Part shown: one piece after another, positions 8,616 to 17,337 of the stretch
How positions within the stretch are numbered: position 1 is the stretch's first letter
Layout of the letters: each line of letters starts with the position of its first letter
Assembly: GCF_031010195.1 (NCBI RefSeq)
Contig: NZ_JAUAMC010000013.1
Span: 30,660-94,659, forward strand
Source: Halomonas sp. SpR8
GTDB taxonomy: Bacteria; Pseudomonadota; Gammaproteobacteria; Pseudomonadales; Halomonadaceae
DNA: 64,000 nucleotides
Reading direction: 5' to 3'
Made by a program: the position numbers and the translations under genes
The notes under the pieces: model-generated
Databases searched by the model: none
The model's input: only the letters and a program-made list of their open reading frames with translations
Told to the model about the DNA's origin: nothing

Positions 8616-10913
8616 TTACGAATAGCGTTGGCGCAACACTTTGGCAGCTTCAACCATATTGGCCAGGGCTGGCTCTACTTCTGCCCAACCACGGGTTTTC
8701 AGGCCGCAGTCCGGGTTTACCCATAGCCGCTCAGCGGGGATCTTTTCCAGCGCTTTTTCCATTAGATCGACCATCCAACTCACCTCGGGAATATTCGGAG
8801 TGTGGATATCGTAAACCCCAGGCCCGATTTCATTGGGATAAGCGAAGTCCTGGAAAGCGTCCAACAGGTGCATATCCGAGCGCGAGGTTTCGATAGTGAT
8901 GACATCGGCATCCAGTGCCGCGATTGCACCAATGATGTCATTAAACTCCGAATAGCACATATGGGTATGAATTTGGGTGGCATCGGCTACGCCCGCCGCG
9001 CTGAGCTGGAAGCTCTCGACCGCCCAATCCAGGTATGACTGCCACTCATGTTGGCGCAGCGGCAGCCCTTCTCGCAGCGCTGGCTCGTCGATTTGAATAA
9101 CGCTGATGCCGACTTTTTCCAGATCCAGTACTTCATCACGCAGTGCTAGAGCAATCTGACGGCAGGTGGTTTCTCGCGGCTGGTCATCGCGCACAAACGA
9201 CCACTGTAGAATAGTCACCGGCCCGGTCAGCATGCCCTTCATGGGCTTATCGGTCAGCGTTTGGGCGTACTCGCTCCAGCGTACCGTTATCGGCGCCGGG
9301 CGGGAGACGTCACCAAAAATCACCGGCGGCTTCACGCAGCGCGAACCGTAGCTCTGCACCCAGCCAAAGCGGGTAAAGGCAAACCCTTCGAGCTGTTCGC
9401 CAAAGTACTCCACCATATCGTTACGTTCGGCTTCGCCGTGCACGGGGATATCAATATCCAGCGCTTGCTGGCGCTCAACAGCGTAGGCAATTTCCGCCTG
9501 CATGCGGGCTTCGTAGTCAGCGAGCGCCAGTTCACCGGCTTTAAAGGCGCGCCGAGCGGCGCGAATTTCATTGGTCTGCGGAAAAGAACCGATCGTGGTG
9601 GTGGGAAAAAGCGGTAGATTGAGTGCGCGCCGCTGAGCCTCGGCACGTACGGCGTACGGTGTCTGTCGCTGGCTGTCGGCGGGACTAATCGCTGCTAAGC
9701 GAGCATTCACCGTAGGTTGGTGGATACGGGTAGATTCACGCCGCGCATCCAGCGCTCGGGTGGCCTCATCCAAACGCCGTTCATCGTCGGGCGTTGCCCG
9801 GTTATCGATCAGACGCGCCAGGGTAACCACCTCGGCAAGCTTCTGCCGTGCGAAGGCCAACCAACTGATTAGCTCATCACCGAGCGTCGTTTCCTGTTCT
9901 AAATCTACCGGCACGTGGAGTAGCGAGCAACTGGGCGCCAGCCAAAGCCGCTGCCCCAGGCGCACTTTTAACGGCAGCAGGCGTTCGCGCAGGGCCGCTA
10001 AATCAGCCCGCCAGATATTGCGGCCATCGACAAAACCAATCGATAGCACCTGATGCGGGCCAATACGGTCTATCACAGCGTCTAACTGCTGCGGCGCGCG
10101 CACGGCGTCAACATGCAAGCCCGTTACGGGCAGGCGGGTGGCTAGCGATAGGTTATCGCCTAAGCCACCAAAGTAAGTCGCGACCAGCAGTTTTAACGGC
10201 GCTGCCTGTAAGCGATGATAAGCGCGCTCATAGGCCTGCTGCCACTGCAGCGGTAGATCCTGAACCAGCGCTGGTTCGTCTAGCTGGACCCACTCAATCC
10301 CTTGGGTGGCAAGCCGCGCTAATATCTCGCTGTAGACATTGAGTACGCTGTCCAATAGGGTCAACCGATCAAAGTCACTGCCCTTGGTCTTACCCAACCA
10401 TAACCAGGTTAACGGCCCCGTGAGTGTGACCTTCGGCGTAAAGCCCGCGCGCAGCGCTTCATCGACCTCTTCAAATAGGCGGTTGGAAGCCAGGCTAAAG
10501 GTTTGCCCTGCGTGCAGCTCTGGCACCAGGTAGTGATAATTAGTATCGAAGTATTTGGTCATTTCACAGGCAGCGGCAGGCTCACCGCTAGGCGCGCGAC
10601 CGCGGGCCATACGAAAGGCAGTATCGAGATCAATATCGCCGTCAGCCACTTCCTGTTGGGCGTTAAATCGGCTAGGCACTGCCCCTAACGTAACGGAAAC
10701 GTTAAGCACTTGATCATAGAAGGCAAAATCGCCCACGCTAACAAAATCCAAGCCAGCATCCTGTTGCGCTTGCCAGTGGCGCAAACGTAACTCACGGCCG
10801 GTACTTTCAAGCTCACTACGCGCGCATTCGCCTTTCCAATAAGCCTCAGTGGCTTTTTTAAGTTCGCGCTGAGCGCCGATACGGGGATAGCCGAGAATAT
10901 GAGAAACTGTCAT
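8616..10913 (-). CDS. metE: Cobalamin-independent methionine synthase MetE
   Basis: MetE transfers a methyl group from 5-methyltetrahydropteroyl-triglutamate to homocysteine, giving methionine without B12. The 765-residue protein has two barrels. The zinc ligands are H651 and C653 (IHTHMCYSEF), E675 (ITIETSRS) and C736 (NPDCGLKTRGW), at the same spacing as the E. coli enzyme. I used the ATG at 10913 (MTVSHILGYPRIG), which is the family start; the frame continues upstream for 16 codons without homology. It diverges from metR, which normally activates it. Confidence 0.97.
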   Translation of the reverse strand: MTVSHILGYPRIGAQRELKKATEAYWKGECARSELESTGRELRLRHWQAQQDAGLDFVSVGDFAFYDQVLNVSVTLGAVPSRFNAQQEVADGDIDLDTAFRMARGRAPSGEPAAACEMTKYFDTNYHYLVPELHAGQTFSLASNRLFEEVDEALRAGFTPKVTLTGPLTWLWLGKTKGSDFDRLTLLDSVLNVYSEILARLATQGIEWVQLDEPALVQDLPLQWQQAYERAYHRLQAAPLKLLVATYFGGLGDNLSLATRLPVTGLHVDAVRAPQQLDAVIDRIGPHQVLSIGFVDGRNIWRADLAALRERLLPLKVRLGQRLWLAPSCSLLHVPVDLEQETTLGDELISWLAFARQKLAEVVTLARLIDNRATPDDERRLDEATRALDARRESTRIHQPTVNARLAAISPADSQRQTPYAVRAEAQRRALNLPLFPTTTIGSFPQTNEIRAARRAFKAGELALADYEARMQAEIAYAVERQQALDIDIPVHGEAERNDMVEYFGEQLEGFAFTRFGWVQSYGSRCVKPPVIFGDVSRPAPITVRWSEYAQTLTDKPMKGMLTGPVTILQWSFVRDDQPRETTCRQIALALRDEVLDLEKVGISVIQIDEPALREGLPLRQHEWQSYLDWAVESFQLSAAGVADATQIHTHMCYSEFNDIIGAIAALDADVITIETSRSDMHLLDAFQDFAYPNEIGPGVYDIHTPNIPEVSWMVDLMEKALEKIPAERLWVNPDCGLKTRGWAEVEPALANMVEAAKVLRQRYS

Positions 10914-10997
10914 GATAAAACCTACTAACGTGAATAATCTCACACAGTCTGGGCACCGCACCTCAGTGAATCAAACTAAAGTTTCTAATAGTAAAGA

Positions 10998-11010
10998 TGA
11001 AAAATACTCA
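10998..11010. promoter_or_regulatory. Candidate MetR-binding site
   Basis: The 13-base site TGAA-N5-CTCA differs at one position from the MetR consensus TGAA-N5-TTCA. It lies in the 130-base gap between the divergent metE and metR, 34 bases before metR. A weaker match (TGAA-N5-CTAA) is at 10967. Function is inferred from location and consensus only. Confidence 0.4.
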
Positions 11011-11043
11011 CAATGATGGGCCACGCTATGATTAAAGTTAGCC

Positions 11044-11982
11044 ATGATTGAACTACGCCACCTACGCACACTGCTCGCCCTGCGCGAAACTGGGTCGCTC
11101 GTCGATGCAGCCGATCGAGTGCATTTGACCCAGTCGGCACTTTCACACCAGCTGAAAGATTTAGAGAGCCGCGTGGACAGCGCGCTTTTTGTACGCAAAA
11201 CACGCCCGGTAGAATTTACCCGCGCAGGGTTGCGCCTGCTCGCCTTAGCCGACCAGGTGCTGCCCGAAGTGCGCAAGGCAGAGCGTGACCTGGCTCGCTT
11301 AGCCGGCACTGAACAGGGCCGATTGCATATGGCCATCGAGTGCCATAGCTGTTTTCAGTGGCTGATGCCGACGGTGGACTATTTTCGCGATCACTGGCCT
11401 GAAGTGGAAATCGATATTCCCAGTGGCCATCACTTCGACCCGTTGCCGGCGCTTGCCCGGGAGCAGCTTGATTTAGTTATTACCGCCGACCCCCAACCGC
11501 TTGAAGGCATTCATTACGCACCGCTATTTCGTTACGAAGGGTTATTGGCGGTCGCGCGACAGCACCCGTTTGCAGGTCGAGGGTTTATTGAGCCCCAGGC
11601 ACTGGTCGAGGAAACGCTGATTACCTATCCCGTTGAGCAATCCCGTTTGGATATTTTTACCCAGTTTTTACAACCGGCAAACGTACGCCCGCGGGAGATT
11701 CGCACCGCTGAATTGACGATTATGATGATGCAGTTAGTCGCTAGCGGGCGAGGCGTCTGCGCGCTACCCAACTGGGCGCTGACCGAATATTTAGAGCGTG
11801 ATTACGTGTGTGCGGTGAAGTTGGGCGAGCACGGGATCTGGAGCACCCTGTATGCGGCGATTCGCGAAGAGACGCGAGAAGCGCCTTGGATGCAGGATTT
11901 TTTACGCACCGCGCGGGAAACATCCTTTGCGGTGCTATCAGGCGTTAAGCCAGCGGATCGCGGCGCGGAACCAGCAGCGTAA
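11044..11982 (+). CDS. metR: LysR-type activator MetR
   Basis: The 312-residue LysR regulator has an N-terminal winged helix-turn-helix (MIELRHLRTLLALRETGSL, then LTQSALSHQLKDLESRV at about residues 30-47) and a periplasmic-binding-like effector domain that in MetR senses homocysteine. Divergence from metE and close similarity in the first 60 residues to known MetR support the name. Its 3' end overlaps the end of the convergent sensor kinase gene by 38 bases, so transcription of one may interfere with the other. There is no room for a terminator between them. Confidence 0.9.
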   Translation: MIELRHLRTLLALRETGSLVDAADRVHLTQSALSHQLKDLESRVDSALFVRKTRPVEFTRAGLRLLALADQVLPEVRKAERDLARLAGTEQGRLHMAIECHSCFQWLMPTVDYFRDHWPEVEIDIPSGHHFDPLPALAREQLDLVITADPQPLEGIHYAPLFRYEGLLAVARQHPFAGRGFIEPQALVEETLITYPVEQSRLDIFTQFLQPANVRPREIRTAELTIMMMQLVASGRGVCALPNWALTEYLERDYVCAVKLGEHGIWSTLYAAIREETREAPWMQDFLRTARETSFAVLSGVKPADRGAEPAA

Positions 11983-13540
11983 AGCGTGCGCCACCTAAGG
12001 TGGGGCTGGTGTCGATGGTGACACTGCCACCGTGCCCGGCCATGATTTTCTGCACAATCGAAAGTCCTAACCCATAGCCGCCGGAGCTGCGGGCGCGGCT
12101 GTCATCCAGTCGGGCAAAGGGTTTAAAGATATCCGCCCGCGCTTCAGGCGGAATGCCGGGGCCATCATCCTCGACATCAATGCGCACCAGATTAGGCTCA
12201 TCCCATAGCTGAATCACTACCTGAGACTTGGCATGGCGACAAGCGTTGCCGACTAAATTCTGCAATGCCCGCTGCAAATAGCGTGGCTCCGCCAGCAGTT
12301 CAATCTCAGCGCCGGGCGCAAGCGTCAGCGTTAACTCTTTATACAGCGGTGAAAGCGTGTCGATTACCCGCTCCGCCATAGCGCGACACTCCACCAGCGA
12401 AGTTTCAAGCTCGGCGCCGTTAACCGTTTCGCCGCCCAGCCGCGCGTAAGTGAGGATTTCATCGACCAGCTCATCGAGCTCGGAGATATCGGCATCAATG
12501 CCCTGTAACTGACGGCGAATCGCGGGCTGGTCGGTCATATCCTCGACCATTTGCACTGCAAACCGGATGCGTGCGACCGGGGTGCGCAGCTCATGAGAAA
12601 CCGCGCGAATCATCTCTTGCTGACCACGCAACAGGCTCTGCACCTGATTGGCCATGCCGTTAAACGCCATACCCAAACGGCCTAAGAAATCTCCGCTCTC
12701 TACTTTTACGCGGGTTTCCAAACGGCCACTGGCAATCCGAGTGGCGGCCAGCTCCAGTCGCGCCATGCGTGCTTCAATGCTGCGCATAATCAAATAAATA
12801 ATCAGACTGAGTACAAGCATCAGTCCAATCAACAGCGGCAGGTGTAAATCCGGCGGCAGCGTGTCGCCGCGCGAAATGGGCCCCGCTTGCAGCCACTCAG
12901 ATTCACCGGGCAACTGATAGAGCAACGTAATTGAAAGATTATCGGAGACTAGCTTGGTTACCACGTTGCCGCGCTCCAACTGCTCCTGCTGCTGCGCCGT
13001 TAGCCCGGCGGGTAGCGAGGCCGAGAGCTGCAACGGCCAGCTACCAGTGCGTAGCTCAGCAATGCGGCTTTCTCGCTCGCCCATAGGTACTGCAGCGAGC
13101 CAGTCGCCCAGCAGCGCAATGCTGCTGTGCCACTGATGTTCGCTCCAATTATCCAGTTGAGCTTGCAGCAACCACGAGTCGCCTGGCAGGCGCTGCTGCA
13201 ATAGCCAAGGGCTTTCATCGACTAGAATTTTGCCCTGCTCCAGGCGCGAGCGTTCAAAGTAGCCTAAATCGGCATCTTTAATGGGCTGCAGCGCTAGCTG
13301 CAAATCCAACTGCTCGGCAAATCGATCGAGTAAATCCGCACGCTGCCCTTCAGGCGTATTGGCCAGTTGACGCGTCATTAACGACATGGGTAGCGCAGCT
13401 AGCTGCTCACGGTAATCTTCGCGGCGCACCTGCTCGATAAATGCCCCCCCCGCTAATGCGATAATAAAAATCACCAGCAGCGCTAGGCCTAGCAACACAT
13501 AAAACCGTAAAAACGAGCCGTTACTTAGCACCCGCCGCAT
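11945..13540 (-). CDS. RstB-like sensor histidine kinase
   Basis: This membrane histidine kinase is about 531 residues. It has a first membrane helix at roughly residues 12-33, a periplasmic domain of about 200 residues, a second membrane helix near 235-252, a HAMP linker, a dimerisation domain with H316 in AVSHELRTPVARIRFA, and an HATPase domain with NLVGNACRHA, DDGPGIPPE and GGYGLGLSIV. The partner regulator is RstA-like, so an RstB-type role is likely; the stimulus is unknown. ATG at 13540 follows GAGGG; a TTG at 13564 overlapping the regulator stop would add eight residues. Confidence 0.85.
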   Translation of the reverse strand: MRRVLSNGSFLRFYVLLGLALLVIFIIALAGGAFIEQVRREDYREQLAALPMSLMTRQLANTPEGQRADLLDRFAEQLDLQLALQPIKDADLGYFERSRLEQGKILVDESPWLLQQRLPGDSWLLQAQLDNWSEHQWHSSIALLGDWLAAVPMGERESRIAELRTGSWPLQLSASLPAGLTAQQQEQLERGNVVTKLVSDNLSITLLYQLPGESEWLQAGPISRGDTLPPDLHLPLLIGLMLVLSLIIYLIMRSIEARMARLELAATRIASGRLETRVKVESGDFLGRLGMAFNGMANQVQSLLRGQQEMIRAVSHELRTPVARIRFAVQMVEDMTDQPAIRRQLQGIDADISELDELVDEILTYARLGGETVNGAELETSLVECRAMAERVIDTLSPLYKELTLTLAPGAEIELLAEPRYLQRALQNLVGNACRHAKSQVVIQLWDEPNLVRIDVEDDGPGIPPEARADIFKPFARLDDSRARSSGGYGLGLSIVQKIMAGHGGSVTIDTSPTLGGARFTLLVPRRDPLA

Positions 13541-13560
13541 GATGCCATCCCTCTTGATAT

Positions 13561-14319
13561 TCAACTATCTTTGACGAAGAGGTAACCTTTACTGCGCACG
13601 GTTTTGATCCGGTGAGGCTGATTAGGGTCATCGCCAATTTTGGGCCGAATACGTGATACGCGGACGTCGATAGAGCGATCCTGGCCGTCGTATTTAATTC
13701 CTCTCAAGTCGCTGAAGATTTCTTCACGGGTAAGTACTCGGCCTGCGTTGCGGCCTAGTAACCAGAGCAGGTCAAATTCAGCGCTGGTCAAGTCGATACG
13801 CTCACCAGACAACCACGCCTCCCGGGTAGCATTATCTATTTCCAGATTTTCAAAGCGCAGTCGCACTTCACCGTCCGGTACAGGCGCATCGGCGCGGCGC
13901 AGCAACGCGCGCATACGGGCAAGCAGTACCCTCGGCTGAACCGGCTTCGGTACATAGTCGTCGGCACCCATTTCGAGACCCAACACCTGATCCAAATCGT
14001 CCACACGGGCTGTCAGCATCATAATGGGGCCGGCAAAATTGGGTCTAACCCGGCGGCAAATCGCGAGGCCGTCTTCGCCTGGCAGCATTAAATCTAAAAT
14101 CACTAAATCGGGCTGTAGGGTTAAAATACGGTCCACCCCTTTTGCCCCGTCGGCCTCCAGCGTTACTTGGAAGCCATTTGCTTCCAAGTAATCACGGGTC
14201 AGTTCGGCCAAACGCTGGTCATCTTCAAGGATCAGGACATGATCTTGATCAGGGTAAACAGGCGCAACAGATTCTTGCGTCTCAAATGCCTGAAATTGCT
14301 GTTCCAAATGTTCAACCAT
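13561..14319 (-). CDS. RstA-like OmpR-family response regulator
   Basis: The 252-residue OmpR/PhoB-type regulator has a receiver domain with the acidic pair LEDD (residues 31-34), phosphoacceptor D76 (VILDLMLPGEDG) and K125 (YVPKPV), followed by a C-terminal winged helix (SAEFDLLWLL to IKTVRSKGYLF). Segments such as FSDLRGIKYDGQDRSIDV closely resemble E. coli RstA. The first 25 residues precede the receiver fold and are unusual for the family, so a later start is possible, though no better start codon with a Shine-Dalgarno was seen. It is upstream of the kinase in the same operon. Confidence 0.87.
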   Translation of the reverse strand: MVEHLEQQFQAFETQESVAPVYPDQDHVLILEDDQRLAELTRDYLEANGFQVTLEADGAKGVDRILTLQPDLVILDLMLPGEDGLAICRRVRPNFAGPIMMLTARVDDLDQVLGLEMGADDYVPKPVQPRVLLARMRALLRRADAPVPDGEVRLRFENLEIDNATREAWLSGERIDLTSAEFDLLWLLGRNAGRVLTREEIFSDLRGIKYDGQDRSIDVRVSRIRPKIGDDPNQPHRIKTVRSKGYLFVKDS

Positions 14320-14537
14320 CCTCTTTACACACTCCGCCTAAACAATTTATTTTTTAGCTGCTAACTCAAATTTATTGTTATCAGCTCTCAGGATAACTCA
14401 AAATCATCAAAACACCCTCTTCTGTCTCAACGATCGCGCTTAATAATGGATGAGTATGGTCTGAAACTTGATTCTCACATCAGTGAGAGCTACTGTTGAA
14501 GCGCTAACTGTCGACAATCTGACAGGAGGAACCTGCC

Positions 14538-14678
14538 ATGGGAAGTAGCAAAACGAAAAGCGTTATCAAGCGTGTTTACGTTCCAACCCAAGTGCGCGAT
14601 TTGCCCAATGGGGAAAAGTTAAAAATCCCAGGGCATTACAAAGCGCCACCTGGTGAAGGTAACGACACCAGCGAGTAA
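14538..14678 (+). CDS. Small basic protein of 46 residues, unknown function
   Basis: I do not recognise this family. The ORF encodes 46 residues, starting MGSSKTKSVIKRVYVPTQVR and ending EGNDTSE. Support for a real gene is its strong ribosome binding site AGGAGGA seven bases before the ATG and a strong intrinsic terminator 35 bases after the stop. The N-terminal third is basic (five Lys/Arg in 12 residues), the middle has YVP and Gly/Pro turns, and the tail is acidic. There is no membrane segment, signal peptide or cysteine. It stands alone between rstA and a convergent small membrane protein. Confidence 0.65.
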   Translation: MGSSKTKSVIKRVYVPTQVRDLPNGEKLKIPGHYKAPPGEGNDTSE

Positions 14679-14710
14679 TCGATGATTGAGTAACTAATGC
14701 TTAGATTAGT

Positions 14711-14744
14711 AAAAAGGCAGGCCATCAAAGGCCTGCCTTTTTTT
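14711..14744. terminator. Strong bidirectional terminator
   Basis: Perfect 13-bp arms (14711-14723, 14730-14742) with a 6-base loop, including A5 and T5 ends that give a T run on both strands. It serves the 46-residue gene on the plus strand and the PLDc_N-type gene on the minus strand. Confidence 0.92.
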
Positions 14745-14771
14745 ACCCTCAACCGGGCAATGACTCAGTCG

Positions 14772-14951
14772 CTATCCCTTTGGACCAAATAAGAACCATG
14801 CGATTAAGCCAACTAACGGGAAAAACAGCAACACTAAAATCCATATCAGTTTGGCGACGCTACCAGCACCGCTTTTAGCCACTTTGACAATAGCCCAGAT
14901 CACGATTATGAGCCAAATTAGTCCTAACAGCCCACCTACTTCAATGCCCAT
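14772..14951 (-). CDS. Small PLDc_N-type membrane protein
   Basis: A 59-residue protein with two membrane helices: about residues 5-22 (GGLLGLIWLIIVIWAIVK) and 34-56, ending WFLFGPKG. The turn between them and the FPLVGLIAWFLFG ending match the phospholipase D nuclease N-terminal (PLDc_N) family of small membrane proteins, which is not an enzyme by itself; its function is unknown. AAGGAG is seven bases before the ATG. It shares the bidirectional terminator at 14711-14744. Confidence 0.8.
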   Translation of the reverse strand: MGIEVGGLLGLIWLIIVIWAIVKVAKSGAGSVAKLIWILVLLFFPLVGLIAWFLFGPKG

Positions 14952-15024
14952 AGCAACTCCTTAGCGTGTTGGCACTCGTGGTTAATTTCGTTAATTCTAT
15001 CAGCCGCCTGCTCACAATATTCAC

Positions 15025-15552
15025 TCACTGCTCAGGCAAGCTCAATACCATTTCACCAGCCTGTATCTCAATCGATAGCAGATTTAAAAAGCTCATGCCG
15101 AGCAGAACGGTATCGCGCTCCATGCCGGGGCTAATTGACCCCTGCACATTTTGCACCTTTAGGCCTCCCAGCGAAACCTCAGCGAGTTCGGTTAGCGATC
15201 CTTCAACCCGGCCATTGGCGGTATTAAACCAAGCGCTACGCCCAGGCTTCAGCCCCAATTCATTTGCCAAGTCGGCAGGAATCGCCACATATGTAGCACC
15301 CGTGTCGAGTAAAAACGTGACCGGCTCCCCATTAATACGCCCTGGTGACTCAAAGTGTCCGGCGCGGTTGCGCTTTAGGGTGACCGGCTCCCCCGCCGGT
15401 AGTGTGCTCACTATATTGGCGTTGGGGCGCATCATCTCTTCCAGACCACCGTGTATCCACCAGGTGCCTACCGCCATAAGCAGTACCCAAAATAGCAACA
15501 TCATGACGATGCCACCTCGCTGAGTGGTTTGACTTGCCATATGCGTTGCCAT
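15025..15552 (-). CDS. Retropepsin-like aspartic protease, membrane-anchored
   Basis: The 175-residue protein has one N-terminal membrane helix (about residues 15-35, IVMMLLFWVLLMAVGTWWI) and then a single clan AA aspartic protease domain. The catalytic motif is FLLDTGATYVAIP, and the second conserved part is VLLGMSFLNLL. This matches the TIGR02281 family of bacterial single-domain proteases, which are thought to act as dimers outside the membrane. The start at 15552 has GAGG upstream; an ATG at 15540 is an alternative. Confidence 0.85.
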   Translation of the reverse strand: MATHMASQTTQRGGIVMMLLFWVLLMAVGTWWIHGGLEEMMRPNANIVSTLPAGEPVTLKRNRAGHFESPGRINGEPVTFLLDTGATYVAIPADLANELGLKPGRSAWFNTANGRVEGSLTELAEVSLGGLKVQNVQGSISPGMERDTVLLGMSFLNLLSIEIQAGEMVLSLPEQ

Positions 15553-15593
15553 ACTCCACCTCGCTGAGGTAAGGGCGCCTGCTAAATCGGTTG

Positions 15594-16937
15594 TTAGCTT
15601 TCCCAGGCTAGCGCAGCTTCCCTGCCGCGGCGCTCATTAACGTTGACACAAATTAGCATCGCGATAACGAACAGGGCGACACATAATAGAATAGACGCTT
15701 GCAAACCAATCAACGTTTGCAGAACCCCCAGCATTACAATCCCAAGTACCCCTGCTAACTTATTAGCCAACCCCCAAAAACCAAAAAACTCTGCAGACTT
15801 AGCCAAAGGAGAAAACAGCCCGACTAAGGCTCTGCTTGCCGACTGACTAGAGCCCAAACTCAGCCCTGCCAAGCAGCCCACTACTAAAAATACATACTGA
15901 GCCTGCCACTGCACGTCAAAGCTTTCATTCACCCACTCGGTGACTTCTGGCGTTGCCCAGATGGCAATAATGGCGATAACCCACAGTGCCAGAGTCATTT
16001 GGTAAGTCCGCTTGGCGCCTAGCTGGTCCTGCAGCCAGCCAAACCCCAAAGCCCCCGCAGCAGCGGTGACTTGAACAATAATGAACATGATATTGCGTAC
16101 GCTTTCATCCCAGCCAATCACCTGAGCGCCATAGATAAACGCGAAAGCGATGATGATGTAGACCCCCGCCATTGAAAACAGCAGTGAAATCAAAAAAACG
16201 GTAAGGTCTTTAAAATGGCGCAAATCATGAAAGGTCGCCGAGACACGATGCAAAGCAATGTGACGATAAGAGACGCCGCGTGGCTGAGGTGAACCCCGCT
16301 CTTTTAGCCAGAGAAAAGTGGGAATAGCAGTAATCAGGAAGAATCCCGCAGCAAAAGGCCCCACCCAGCGGATGCGTTCAAAATTGTCGGCGCTTGCCTC
16401 GCCCAGCACCACCAGGGTGAAACCTGCCGCAAACAGTCCACCGATGTAGCCTAGCGCCCAGCCAAAGCCGGAAATTTTACCTAATGCTTCGGGTGGCCCC
16501 AGCTCGGGTAAAAAAGCGGCAATAAACGATTCCCCCATGGAGTAGGCATAGTTAGACAGCACGATCAGTAGCAGGCCAATGATCACGTAGCCGGGCTCAA
16601 CGAAGTAGAGCATTGCGGTGGTCACCACTGTGGCTAGATAGCTAACCAGCAGAAAGCGTTTTTTCTCGGCCCGGTAGTCCATGATTGCCCCACACAGCGG
16701 GGCTGTGATCACCACCATTAAATAACTGATGGCCAGGGCAAGGCTCCACAAAAAGTTAGCCAGCCGGAAGTTATCGCCACGCTCCCCTACGATCACGGTG
16801 GTAAACAGCTCGCCAAATACCACGGTAATAATCAGTAGTGTGTAGGCCTGATTGGCAAAATCAAACATTGCCCAGCCGAAGATCTCTCGACGCGATGCGT
16901 AGGCATCAGTCACTTTAGCAGTTGTAGCAGGCAGCAT
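15594..16937 (-). CDS. UMF1-type MFS transporter
   Basis: A 447-residue major facilitator carrier with about 12 membrane helices. The N-terminal FGWAMFDFANQAYTLLIITV is the signature of the UMF1/Atg22-like subgroup (DF-N motif), and MGESFIAAFLPEL follows in the expected place. Substrates of bacterial UMF1 proteins are not established; the Atg22 relation suggests amino acids or related solutes, but that is only a guess. It is transcribed in the same direction as the protease gene, which starts 42 bases downstream of its stop, and the two may be co-transcribed. Confidence 0.85.
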   Translation of the reverse strand: MLPATTAKVTDAYASRREIFGWAMFDFANQAYTLLIITVVFGELFTTVIVGERGDNFRLANFLWSLALAISYLMVVITAPLCGAIMDYRAEKKRFLLVSYLATVVTTAMLYFVEPGYVIIGLLLIVLSNYAYSMGESFIAAFLPELGPPEALGKISGFGWALGYIGGLFAAGFTLVVLGEASADNFERIRWVGPFAAGFFLITAIPTFLWLKERGSPQPRGVSYRHIALHRVSATFHDLRHFKDLTVFLISLLFSMAGVYIIIAFAFIYGAQVIGWDESVRNIMFIIVQVTAAAGALGFGWLQDQLGAKRTYQMTLALWVIAIIAIWATPEVTEWVNESFDVQWQAQYVFLVVGCLAGLSLGSSQSASRALVGLFSPLAKSAEFFGFWGLANKLAGVLGIVMLGVLQTLIGLQASILLCVALFVIAMLICVNVNERRGREAALAWES

Positions 16938-17113
16938 TGGTTTTCTCTCGCAAGGGGAGTCGTAAGCCTAGCAGGCAGAATCGCCAAGATACCACGGCTT
17001 GCGTTGCAGATTAAAAATGGTGATAGATAGGCACCAAAAACGCGCAACGCCCGGCATAAAGCTAGGCGTTGTGGAGACGCGAGCTGTGTAAAAGTCGCAA
17101 ACTGCGGCAAATA

Positions 17114-17266
17114 TCAGAGCAGCCAGTGTGCTATAACGGCAGCAATACCAATAACCATCGCCGTCAGTACCGCCACTGTGACCACCCGATCCAGCCAGCG
17201 ATCAAAGGCAACCCCTTTTGACTGTCTTCGTGTCGCTCCGTGGCGTCCGTGCCGAGCCATTAGCAT
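17114..17266 (-). CDS. Small single-helix membrane protein, unknown
   Basis: About 50 residues: a basic N-terminus (MLMARHGRHGATRRQSK), then one hydrophobic helix ending in IAAVIAHWLL at the very C-terminus. The ATG at 17266 has GGAG five bases upstream; the frame is open to a GTG at 17308. It lies 71 bases downstream of the broken BCCT gene on the same strand and may belong to that transcript. No family is recognised. The N-in, C-terminal-anchor pattern is like small regulatory membrane peptides, but this is speculative. Confidence 0.5.
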   Translation of the reverse strand: MLMARHGRHGATRRQSKGVAFDRWLDRVVTVAVLTAMVIGIAAVIAHWLL

Positions 17267-17337
17267 CGTCGCTCCATGTTCGCTGCTCCCGAAATAGTCA
17301 GCTTCCACAGTTGAAAGCTGACTTATGCCGTTTGGCG

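Noticed and set aside
13541..13564. TTG start of the sensor kinase overlapping the regulator stop
   Set aside because: The ATG at 13540 has a good GAGGG; the TTG has no ribosome binding site. It remains an alternative.
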